Shown in pieces: positions 1 to 5,446 of a stretch of DNA of 6,615 nt (its first letter is position 1; each line of letters begins with the position of its first letter). The position numbers and the translations under genes were made by a program. The notes below the pieces were generated by a model. It saw nothing but the letters and a program-made list of their open reading frames with translations. It was not told the DNA's origin and searched no databases. The DNA comes from Acidobacteriota bacterium (GTDB lineage: Bacteria > Acidobacteriota > Aminicenantia > Aminicenantales > Saccharicenantaceae): assembly GCA_003476685.1 (NCBI GenBank), contig DMVN01000142.1, positions 1 through 6,615 of the forward strand. The letters run 5' to 3'.

Positions 1-97
1 GGTAGATGGACAGGGTGATGTCCAGCAGGGCTGGCACTGAATCATAGGAAAAAGTTACTCCTTCTACCCGGACAATTTCTTCGGCCTGTCTGTCCAT
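1..97 (-). CDS. Metal (Zn/Mn-type) ABC transporter ATP-binding protein, N-terminal fragment
   Basis: Reading the minus strand from an ATG at 97 gives 32 open codons to the window edge. They contain VEGVTFSYDSVPALLDI, the usual N-terminal beta-strand pattern of an ABC ATPase, in which an aromatic residue (here Tyr of FSY) stacks on ATP. The Walker A motif would come next and lies outside the window. The start is 2 bases after the stop of the binding-protein gene, so the two are almost certainly co-transcribed and probably translationally coupled; only a weak GAG lies upstream as a ribosome site. The pairing with a TroA/ZnuA-type binding protein points to the ZnuC/MntB/TroB ATPase group, which powers zinc or manganese import at the inner membrane. 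The permease gene is not in view. The ABC ATPase call is firm for so short a fragment; the substrate rests on the neighbour. Confidence 0.8.
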   Translation of the reverse strand, partial: MDRQAEEIVRVEGVTFSYDSVPALLDITLSIY

Positions 98-99
98 GG

Positions 100-1008
100 T
101 TACTCGCAGTTCAGGGCCTTTTTCAGGACCAGCAGGTTATCATTCATTAAGTCGAGGAAGCTTTTGCCGGCTCTCACCTGGGCTGCGGTCAGGTTAACTC
201 CGGCTGACAGGCTGTACAGCTCGGCTCCAGTTTCTCTGGCCAAGGTCCTGGCATAGGCCGGGGGGTGAGAACTTTCGTAAAAAACGGCTTCAACCCGCTT
301 TTCTTTTATTAAATTTATTATTTCCTGAAGTCTTCTGGTTCCGGGCTGGGCCTCAGGTTGCGGCCCCGTCAGACTTATCAGGGTCAGACCGTAGCGGGCG
401 GCGAGATAGGCAAAGGCCTGGTGCCCGGCCAGGATGATTTCCTGGTGGCGGCAGGGACTGAGTTCCCGGCGGTACCTTTCATCCAGTGCTTTGAGCTCGG
501 ACTGAAGAAGCTGTCCTCTCTCTGCATATAGGGCCGCTCCTTCCGGGTCCAGTTCCGACATTTCTTTTACCAGGGCGCTGACCAGATAGCGGTCAGCCTC
601 AAAATCCAGCCAGACATGGGGGTCATCCTGACGGACAGCCGGGAAACCCTCGGACCGGAGGTAATCAAGAAATTTCAGGCTCCTGGCCTTTTTCCCCCTG
701 GTCAGGGCTGCCTCCAGCCTGTCCAGCCAGGGTTCAAGACCGCCGCCGACCGCCAGCAACAAATCGGCCCCGGCCAGTAATTTAAGGTCAGAAGGCCTCA
801 GCTGGAAATGATGGATTTCGGCCGACGGTGGGATGAGCTGCCTGACTTCCGCCCGCTGGCCGCCCACGGCCCGGGCCAGGTCGGTCAGGGGCAGGATGGT
901 GGTCACCACCTTTAGCCGCGGTTGAGCTGGAGCTCTGACCGAAGAAAAGGCCAGCAGGACCAGAGCCAGGAAAATTGAAATCAGCCTGCCGGCCCGGGTT
1001 ACAGCCAA
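100..1008 (-). CDS. znuA: Periplasmic metal-binding protein of a Zn/Mn ABC transporter (ZnuA/TroA family)
   Basis: This 302-residue protein is the substrate-binding component of a cluster A-I metal ABC importer, which captures Zn2+ or Mn2+ in the periplasm and delivers it to the permease. Residues 1-28 form a Sec signal peptide (Arg-rich start, hydrophobic LISIFLALVLLAF, probable cleavage after APA at 26-28). There is no lipobox Cys, which fits a diderm cell. Family motifs in order are: VVTTILPLTDLARAVGG (34-50); the first ligand loop EIHHFQLRPSD with His66; DPHVWLD with His131; and AGHQAFAYLAARYGL with His196. A second-lobe helix-loop with FYESS (243-247) follows. The family's usual fourth ligand, the Asp of an LDPLG-like motif, is not evident: the equivalent stretch reads LYSLSAG (264-270). 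The His-rich loop of many ZnuA proteins is also absent. The TTG start at 1008 is supported by GGAGG 6 bases upstream. The ATPase gene follows directly. Zinc versus manganese cannot be decided from the sequence. Confidence 0.9.
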   Translation of the reverse strand: MAVTRAGRLISIFLALVLLAFSSVRAPAQPRLKVVTTILPLTDLARAVGGQRAEVRQLIPPSAEIHHFQLRPSDLKLLAGADLLLAVGGGLEPWLDRLEAALTRGKKARSLKFLDYLRSEGFPAVRQDDPHVWLDFEADRYLVSALVKEMSELDPEGAALYAERGQLLQSELKALDERYRRELSPCRHQEIILAGHQAFAYLAARYGLTLISLTGPQPEAQPGTRRLQEIINLIKEKRVEAVFYESSHPPAYARTLARETGAELYSLSAGVNLTAAQVRAGKSFLDLMNDNLLVLKKALNCE

Positions 1009-1014
1009 GGCACT

Positions 1015-1019
1015 CCTCC
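1015..1019 (-). promoter_or_regulatory. Ribosome binding site fixing the TTG start of znuA
   Basis: GGAGG on the minus strand lies 6 bases before the TTG at 1008. This optimal spacing, with the signal peptide starting a few residues later, selects TTG as the initiation codon although it is not ATG. Confidence 0.75.
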
Positions 1020-1027
1020 GGTCAAAC

Positions 1028-1056
1028 TTGCAATTTGGTCATATTTTTAGGATATT
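1028..1056 (+). promoter_or_regulatory. Candidate sigma70-type promoter for pepD
   Basis: TTGCAA (1028-1033, four of six matches to TTGACA) is followed after 17 bases by GATATT (1051-1056, four of six matches to TATAAT). TATTAT at 1053-1058 is a closer match (five of six) but would need a 19-base spacer. Transcription would begin near 1063, giving a short leader to the ATG at 1091. It overlaps the minus-strand -10 for znuA, so the two promoters would compete or be jointly controlled. This is read by eye only. Confidence 0.45.
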
Positions 1057-1062
1057 ATAACA
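1048..1062 (-). promoter_or_regulatory. Candidate Zur-like operator overlapping the divergent promoters
   Basis: The minus strand reads TGTTATAATATCCTA. Against the gammaproteobacterial Zur palindrome as I recall it, TGTTATANTATAACA, the left half and centre match for 11 positions and the right half is degraded, so it is an imperfect box. It covers the minus-strand -10 TATAAT (1059-1054) and the proposed plus-strand -10 (1051-1056). Its position upstream of a Zn/Mn uptake operon is what one expects of a zinc-responsive repressor site. However, the region is AT-rich and TATAAT is itself part of the match, so chance resemblance is possible. Confidence 0.35.
1054..1059 (-). promoter_or_regulatory. 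-10 element of the znuA operon promoter
   Basis: A perfect TATAAT is present on the minus strand. Transcription would start near 1047, giving a leader of about 40 bases before the TTG start at 1008. No good -35 hexamer is seen at 16-18 bases upstream (CCTTTT at a 17-base spacing), so the promoter may be weak or activator-dependent, or the -35 may lie elsewhere. Confidence 0.45.
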
Positions 1063-1078
1063 TATTAATCAACCTTAA

Positions 1079-1084
1079 AAGGAG
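1079..1084 (+). promoter_or_regulatory. Ribosome binding site of pepD
   Basis: AAGGAG lies 6 bases before the ATG at 1091. It supports that start, which also gives the family's usual protein length. Confidence 0.7.
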
Positions 1085-1090
1085 CGAACT

Positions 1091-2542
1091 ATGAGCACTG
1101 ATTTGACTTCTCTTAAACCGGAGAAGCTCTGGAAACATTTCAGTCAGATTCTGACCATTCCTCACGGTTCGGGTAACGAGAAAGCTCTGGCCAGCCATAT
1201 TCTCAACCTGGCCCGGAGCTGGGGACTGGAGGCCCGGCAGGATAAAGTGGGCAACGTGGTGGTGCGCAAGCCGGCCTCACCCGGGAAGGAAAACTCTCCC
1301 GGTGTGGTGTTGCAGGCTCACCTGGATATGGTCTGCGAAAAAAATTCCGATATTACCCATGATTTTCTGAAAGACCCGATTCAGGCCCGGATTGACGGGG
1401 ACTGGGTTAAGGCCAGCGGTACCACCCTGGGGGCCGACAACGGCATCGGTCTGGCGGCCTGCCTGGCCGTGCTGGAAGACCGGACTCTAACCCATGGTCC
1501 GCTGGAGTGTCTGTTTACGGTGGACGAAGAAACGGGACTGACCGGAGCTTTCAAGCTGGGACGGGACCTTCTCCGGGGAAAACTGCTGCTGAACCTGGAT
1601 TCAGAAGATGAGGGAACCTTTACCATCGGTTGCGCCGGCGGGGCTGATTCGGAAATTACTTTACCCCTCGAACGCAAAAAGAAAAAATCCAGCAACCTGA
1701 TGCTCATCAAGATTTTCGGTCTGCGCGGCGGTCATTCCGGCCTGGACATTAACCTGGGGCGGGGCAATGCTCTCAAACTCTTAAGCCGGGTGCTGGCTCT
1801 GGCCTCAGAAAAATTCCGGCTGGAACTGGTTGCCCTCAACGGCGGAAGCAAGCGGAATGCCATTCCCCGGGAAGCCTGGGCGGTGGTGGCGGTGGAGCCC
1901 AAGGCCCGGAAGAGCTTGCTTAATTTTCTGAAAAAAGAATTCGAGACTGTAAAATCAGAATACAGGGTAACCGAGCCGGACCTGAATTTTGACCTGAGGG
2001 ATTCGGTTGATTCCGATTTTCCGCTAACCGTCGAATCCCAGAATCGGTTGCTGCGGTTAGTCCTGGCCCTGCCCCACGGGGTAATTGCCATGCATCCCCA
2101 GATAGCCGGGCTGGTAGAAACCTCCAGCAACCTGGCCATAGTCAACACCGAGCCCCGACAGGCCAGGATAATCTGCAACAGCCGAAGCTCGGTCTTCTCG
2201 GCCCTGGAAGCCACCCGGCTGGTCATCAGGTCAGCCTGTCAACTGGCCGGGGCTAAGGCGGTCCAGCCTCAGGGTTATCCGGCCTGGACTCCCAACCTGG
2301 ATTCGTCCCTGCTGGCCAAAATGGTGGAAATATACAAGAACCTGTTCCAGAAAGAACCAGAGGTCAAAGCCGTCCACGCCGGACTGGAATGCGGGATAAT
2401 CGGTGAGAAGTATCCAGGAATGGACATGATTTCTTTCGGTCCGACCATCAAGTATCCTCATTCTCCCGATGAAAAGGTCAGCATTAGTTCGGTAGAAAAA
2501 TTCTGGCAATTTCTGCTGGAGGCCCTCAATAAATTAACTTGA
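1091..2542 (+). CDS. pepD: Cytosolic aminoacyl-histidine dipeptidase (PepD, peptidase family M20C)
   Basis: This is a zinc-dependent cytoplasmic dipeptidase that hydrolyses Xaa-His (carnosine-like) and many other unblocked dipeptides in the last step of peptide breakdown. The 483-residue length matches bacterial PepD (about 485). The two-metal site is complete: His77 and catalytic Asp79 in QAHLDMV, bridging Asp116 in GADNGIG, the catalytic Glu146 / ligand Glu147 pair in VDEETG, Asp170 in NLDSE, and His457 in YPHSPDE near the C-terminus. The split catalytic domain (about 1-185 and 385-483) encloses the lid/dimerisation domain, which carries the GLRGGHSGLDI motif (210-220). There is no signal peptide, so it acts in the cytosol. 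It has its own ribosome site and probably a promoter in the divergent region. The ridA gene starts 17 bases after its stop, so they likely form one transcript. It is intact with nothing missing. Confidence 0.96.
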   Translation: MSTDLTSLKPEKLWKHFSQILTIPHGSGNEKALASHILNLARSWGLEARQDKVGNVVVRKPASPGKENSPGVVLQAHLDMVCEKNSDITHDFLKDPIQARIDGDWVKASGTTLGADNGIGLAACLAVLEDRTLTHGPLECLFTVDEETGLTGAFKLGRDLLRGKLLLNLDSEDEGTFTIGCAGGADSEITLPLERKKKKSSNLMLIKIFGLRGGHSGLDINLGRGNALKLLSRVLALASEKFRLELVALNGGSKRNAIPREAWAVVAVEPKARKSLLNFLKKEFETVKSEYRVTEPDLNFDLRDSVDSDFPLTVESQNRLLRLVLALPHGVIAMHPQIAGLVETSSNLAIVNTEPRQARIICNSRSSVFSALEATRLVIRSACQLAGAKAVQPQGYPAWTPNLDSSLLAKMVEIYKNLFQKEPEVKAVHAGLECGIIGEKYPGMDMISFGPTIKYPHSPDEKVSISSVEKFWQFLLEALNKLT

Positions 2543-2550
2543 AATAAAGC

Positions 2551-2555
2551 GGAGG
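2551..2555 (+). promoter_or_regulatory. Ribosome binding site for the long RidA start
   Basis: GGAGG lies 4 bases before the ATG at 2560. The spacing is slightly short but usable. It supports translation of the N-terminally extended RidA. Confidence 0.5.
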
Positions 2556-2559
2556 CGAC

Positions 2560-3054
2560 ATGAAGAGAAGAAAATTTCTTCTGCTTCTGGGAATTTTTTC
2601 TTCTCTGCCTTCAAGGTTGTGGTCAATGTTCAAACCAGGGAGGACGATTATGAAGAAAGCCATCCAGACCGACCGGGCCCCACGGGCCATCGGCCCCTAT
2701 TCCCAGGCCATTCGGGCCAACGGTTTTATCTTTGTTTCAGGGCAGATTCCGCTGGACCCGGCCAGGGGTGAAATAGCCGGGGCTACCATAGAGGAACAGA
2801 CTCATCAGGTGTTGAAAAACATCCAGGCCATTCTGGAAGCCGCTGGCAGTTCCATGGCTGAGGTGGTCAAGGCCACCGTCTATCTGGCTGACATGAATGA
2901 TTTTGCCAAAATGAATGCCATTTATGCCCAGTATTTCCCCGAGCCCTTCCCGGCCCGGGCCGCTTTCCAGGTGGCCAGGCTGCCCCGCGATGTCAAGGTC
3001 GAAATTGAGGTAATGGCCGCCGCCGGTCCCGAGGTCACACCGGTGGTCAAATAG
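2560..3054 (+). CDS. ridA: RidA-family 2-iminobutanoate/2-iminopropanoate deaminase with N-terminal extension
   Basis: RidA (YjgF/YER057c/UK114 family) hydrolyses enamine/imine intermediates such as 2-aminoacrylate, released by PLP enzymes, to 2-keto acids and ammonia. It normally works as a cytosolic trimer. The core from residue 31 aligns without gaps to the E. coli N-terminus: GPYSQA with Tyr47 (E. coli Tyr17), SGQIPLD (60-66), and [12 protein letters not shown] with the substrate-binding Arg133 (Arg105), followed by Glu148 (Glu120). The Cys of E. coli (Cys107) is Ala135 here. The first 30 residues are extra: [13 protein letters not shown] is basic and then hydrophobic, resembling a twin-arginine (RRxFL) signal, but no AxA cleavage site follows. 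A second in-frame ATG at 2650 has GGGAGG 6 bases upstream and yields a normal-size 134-residue RidA. The true start is therefore uncertain, and both may be used. About nine residues extend the C-terminus. The gene follows pepD after 17 bases. Confidence 0.92.
   Translation: MKRRKFLLLLGIFSSLPSRLWSMFKPGRTIMKKAIQTDRAPRAIGPYSQAIRANGFIFVSGQIPLDPARGEIAGATIEEQTHQVLKNIQAILEAAGSSMAEVVKATVYLADMNDFAKMNAIYAQYFPEPFPARAAFQVARLPRDVKVEIEVMAAAGPEVTPVVK
2638..2643 (+). promoter_or_regulatory. Internal ribosome binding site for the short (canonical) RidA start
   Basis: GGGAGG lies 6 bases before an in-frame ATG at 2650, exactly where the conserved RidA domain begins. It is at least as good as the site for the upstream start, so a cytosolic RidA is probably made from here. 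Confidence 0.6.
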
Positions 3055-3104
3055 ACGGTCTCCAGAACTCTGGGCGGCGGGCTTAATTTTTGCTGGCTCT
3101 GTAG

Positions 3105-3110
3105 TATAAT
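3105..3110 (+). promoter_or_regulatory. Candidate -10 element for the zinc-ribbon gene
   Basis: A perfect TATAAT lies 18 bases before the ATG at 3129, in the 74-base gap after ridA. The best -35 candidate is poor (TTAATT at 3083-3088, 16-base spacer). Transcription would start near 3117, leaving almost only the ribosome site as leader. Read-through from pepD-ridA is equally possible because no terminator is evident in the gap. Confidence 0.35.
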
Positions 3111-3128
3111 TTAATTTGAGGATAACCG

Positions 3129-3347
3129 ATGCCCATATATGAGTATTTGTGTCTGAATTGCCACAAAAGGTTCGAGATTCTGGTTAATCTGAACAGCGAA
3201 GTTAAAATCACCTGCCCCGACTGCCGGAGTGACCGGGTCAAAAAACTGGTATCGGCCTTCGGCATCGGCGGGGGCGGCAGCAGGATTAAAAGCGGGGGCA
3301 GCGGCTGTTCCACCTGTTCTTCTCATAGCTGTTCCACCTGTAAATAG
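3129..3347 (+). CDS. FmdB-family putative regulatory protein, zinc ribbon with Cys-rich tail
   Basis: This 72-residue protein belongs to the FmdB/CxxC_CxxC_SSSS zinc-ribbon family, small proteins first linked to formamidase/amidase regulation and otherwise of unknown role. It opens with the hallmark MPIYEYLC. Residues 1-42 hold the ribbon: Cys8 and Cys11 (CLNC), then Cys29 and Cys32 (CPDC), four ligands for one Zn2+, followed by VKKLVSAFG. From residue 46 a Gly/Ser-rich linker leads to a second Cys cluster (Cys60, Cys63, Cys68, Cys71) written as two CSTC units. A Gly/Ser/Cys tail is typical of the family, though the paired CxxC arrangement could bind a second metal. The ATG has GAGG 7 bases upstream. 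It sits between ridA and hyuAB on the same strand. A role in controlling the adjacent cyclic-amide hydrolase genes is suggested by the family name and position only. A cytoplasmic location is expected, as there is no signal peptide. Confidence 0.88.
   Translation: MPIYEYLCLNCHKRFEILVNLNSEVKITCPDCRSDRVKKLVSAFGIGGGGSRIKSGGSGCSTCSSHSCSTCK
3304..3341 (+). repeat. 14-base direct repeat inside the zinc-ribbon gene
   Basis: GCTGTTCCACCTGT occurs at 3304-3317 and again at 3328-3341, 24 bases (eight codons) apart and in frame. Each copy encodes the CSTC unit of the C-terminal tail. Identical third positions suggest a recent in-frame duplication or replication slippage rather than convergent selection of protein sequence. 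Confidence 0.7.
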
Positions 3348-3358
3348 AGCTTTTTTTC

Positions 3359-3388
3359 TTGACATTTTCCGCTCTTATCCTGTAAATC
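3359..3388 (+). promoter_or_regulatory. Candidate promoter for hyuAB
   Basis: A perfect -35 TTGACA (3359-3364) follows a T-rich run in the 83-base gap before hyuA. The -10 is poor: TAAATC at 3383-3388 with an 18-base spacer, or GTAAAT with 17. A start near 3395 would give a leader of about 35 bases. This suggests hyuAB can be transcribed separately from the upstream genes. Confidence 0.4.
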
Positions 3389-3414
3389 TATTCACTCATT
3401 TAAATCTCCAGGAA

Positions 3415-3420
3415 GAGGAG
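3415..3420 (+). promoter_or_regulatory. Ribosome binding site for the TTG start of hyuA
   Basis: GAGGAG lies 10 bases before TTG at 3431, a long but workable spacing. An in-frame stop at 3401 and the lack of any ATG or GTG between it and the conserved N-terminus leave TTG 3431 as the best start (ATT at 3428 is a less likely alternative). Confidence 0.6.
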
Positions 3421-3430
3421 CAATCGGATT

Positions 3431-5446
3431 TTGGCTGACTCGAAAAAAGCAAGCCTGAGAATCGGGGTGGACTCGGGCGGAACCTTTACCGACTTTGTCA
3501 TTCATTCCCGGGGCCAGCTGATCGTTAAAAAGCTGCCTTCCACTCCGCATGACCCGGCCGAGGCCATATTGAGTGGTCTGGCCGAATTCTGCTCGAAGGA
3601 ACGAGCGACTATCATCCACGGGACAACAGTCGGCACCAACGCCCTGCTGGAAAAAAAGGGCGGCCGGATTGCCTTCATCACCACCAGTGGTTTTGAAGAC
3701 ATTATTTTCATCGGCCGCCAGACCAGGAAGCATCTTTATAACCTGAAGGGAGAAGAGCGGACTTACCTTCTCCCGCCCCGGCTGTGCTTTGGCCTGGAGG
3801 AGAGAATCCTGGCCAGCGGCCAGGTGGAAAAGCCTCTGGTCAAGGGGGATGTAGATAGAATTATCAGGCTCCTGAAAAAAGAAAAGGTGGAAGCGGTGGC
3901 CGTCTGCCTGCTTCATTCCTATGCTAACCCGGTCCACGAACTGGCAGTAGCCGATAGATTGAAGCAGGCCGGGTTCAGGGTCTCGGTTTCTTCCAGCCTT
4001 CTGCCTGAACACCGGGAATTTGAACGGGCTTCCACCACGGTCATTAATGCCTATCTCCTGCCCGTTATGGACCGCTACCTGGAAAAGCTGGAGACCAGTC
4101 TCTCTGGGGCCGAGCTCAAAATCATGCAGTCCAACGAAGGTTACATTTCAGCCGGCAGAGCCAGGCAGGAACCCATCAGAACCATCCTGTCAGGCCCCAC
4201 GGGCGGAGTAGTCGGAGCCTATCACCTGGCCCGGGCCGCCGGTTTCCGCAAGGTAATCAGTTTCGACATGGGTGGTACTTCAACCGATGTTTCGCTGATC
4301 GACGGCCGGATAAAAAGGTCCACCGAAAACCTGGTGGGCGATTATCCGGTCCGCTTGCCCATGGTCGATGTGCATTCGGTAGGAGCCGGCGGCGGTTCGG
4401 TGGTCTACGTGGATAAGGGCGGTCTGCTGCGGGTAGGGCCCCAGAGTGTCGGAGCCAACCCCGGGCCGGCCTGTTATGGTCTGGGTGATACTCCGGCTGT
4501 GACCGATGCCAACCTCTGCCTGGGCCGGCTGGACCCGGAATTTTTCCTGGGCGGCAGGATGAAAATCTACCCGGAAAGAAGTCAGAAGGCCCTGGAAGCT
4601 GTGGCCCGGAAAATCGGCCGGAGCCTGGTGGAAACCGCCCTGGGGGTGGTCGATATTGCCAACGCCAGCATGGAAAAAGCCATCAGGGTAATTTCGGTGG
4701 AGAGGGGCTATGACCCCCGTCAGTTCACCCTGGTTTCCTTCGGCGGCGCCGGCGGGCTGCACGCGGTGGAAATGGCCGAACATCTCCGGATTCCCAGGGT
4801 GATTGTTCCCCGCCTGGCCGGGGTGTTGTCGGCCCTGGGTTTGTTGCTGGCCGATGCCGTCAAGGATTATTCCAGGTCCTTTATCAGGCTGGCCCAGAAA
4901 ACTGACCCGGTTGAACTGGAAAAAGCTTTCAACCAGATGGCCGAACAGGCTGTAGCCGATATGGCCGAAGATGGTTTTGACCCGGCTGAGGTCCTGGTGG
5001 AAAGGCAATTAGACTTGAGGTACCTGGGACAGTCGCACGAGCTGAGTGTTCCCTATCGCCCCGGCGCTTTTCATAATTTCAGTTACATCAATGACTTCCA
5101 CCGGCAGCATCGGCGCCTGTTTTCTTATTATCACCAGCACCGGCCGGTAGAAATAGTCAACCTGAGAATCAGGGCCATAGCCAGAGCTCCCAGGGTCAAG
5201 CTCCAGACCTGTGAGCGCAGCCCGGAGGTGCCGGCTGCGGCCCGGTTAAAAAAGCAAGGGCTGTACTATGGCCGGGAAAAATACCAGGTGGAGGTGCTGG
5301 ACCGGTCGAGGCTGCTGGCTGGCAACAGAATCCCCGGGCCCTGCTTGATCCTCGACGCCGAATCCACCACCTTTGTTCCGCCCGGTTACCTGGCCGAGAC
5401 CGATGAGTACTTGAATCTGATAATAGAAAAAACAGGGACCAAATGA
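3431..5446 (+). CDS. hyuA: Hydantoinase/oxoprolinase family subunit A (HyuA)
   Basis: This 671-residue protein is subunit A of the ATP-dependent cyclic amide hydrolase family (N-methylhydantoinase, 5-oxoprolinase, and the related acetone/acetophenone carboxylases). Subunit A carries an actin-like ATPase fold thought to phosphorylate or activate the substrate. The N-terminal domain (about 8-190) has the phosphate-binding RIGVDSGGTFTDFV (10-23) and HGTTVGTNALLEKKGGR (63-79). The middle domain (about 200-485) has LPEHREFERASTTVINAYL (191-209), ILSGPTGGVVGA (252-263), the second phosphate motif FDMGGTSTDVSLI (278-290), VDVHSVGAGGGS (312-323), GPQSVGANPGPACYG (336-350) and SFGGAGGLHA (436-445). 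The C-terminal domain (about 495-668) is more variable. Length is usual for the family. It starts at TTG, and its TGA overlaps the ATG of hyuB, so the two subunits are probably made in a coupled 1:1 ratio. Substrate cannot be named from sequence; 5-oxoproline or a hydantoin fits the peptide-catabolism neighbours better than a ketone, and no carboxylase third subunit is in view. Confidence 0.93.
   Translation: MADSKKASLRIGVDSGGTFTDFVIHSRGQLIVKKLPSTPHDPAEAILSGLAEFCSKERATIIHGTTVGTNALLEKKGGRIAFITTSGFEDIIFIGRQTRKHLYNLKGEERTYLLPPRLCFGLEERILASGQVEKPLVKGDVDRIIRLLKKEKVEAVAVCLLHSYANPVHELAVADRLKQAGFRVSVSSSLLPEHREFERASTTVINAYLLPVMDRYLEKLETSLSGAELKIMQSNEGYISAGRARQEPIRTILSGPTGGVVGAYHLARAAGFRKVISFDMGGTSTDVSLIDGRIKRSTENLVGDYPVRLPMVDVHSVGAGGGSVVYVDKGGLLRVGPQSVGANPGPACYGLGDTPAVTDANLCLGRLDPEFFLGGRMKIYPERSQKALEAVARKIGRSLVETALGVVDIANASMEKAIRVISVERGYDPRQFTLVSFGGAGGLHAVEMAEHLRIPRVIVPRLAGVLSALGLLLADAVKDYSRSFIRLAQKTDPVELEKAFNQMAEQAVADMAEDGFDPAEVLVERQLDLRYLGQSHELSVPYRPGAFHNFSYINDFHRQHRRLFSYYHQHRPVEIVNLRIRAIARAPRVKLQTCERSPEVPAAARLKKQGLYYGREKYQVEVLDRSRLLAGNRIPGPCLILDAESTTFVPPGYLAETDEYLNLIIEKTGTK

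Noticed and set aside
1732..2226. Minus-strand open frame of 164 codons within pepD
   Set aside because: It is antisense to intact pepD, low-complexity Ser/Arg-rich, and has no recognisable motif.
3055..3100. Possible terminator after ridA (CCAGA...TCTGG near 3061-3072, then a T-run at 3087-3091)
   Set aside because: The inverted repeat leaves only a two-base loop and is not directly followed by the T-run, so it does not make a convincing intrinsic terminator.
3327..3357. Possible terminator at the end of the zinc-ribbon gene (T-run at 3351-3357)
   Set aside because: The T-run is good, but the only pairing upstream is AGCT with AGCT, four pairs, which is too weak for a hairpin.
3392..4012. 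Open frame of 206 codons on the minus strand over the start of hyuA
   Set aside because: It is antisense to the HyuA phosphate-binding motifs, has no family resemblance and would cover the hyuA promoter and ribosome site, so it is a shadow frame.
4280..5008. Long open frame (242 codons) on the minus strand inside hyuA
   Set aside because: It lies antisense to strongly conserved HyuA motifs and its translation shows no recognisable domain. GC-rich codon use in hyuA leaves few stops in this antisense frame.
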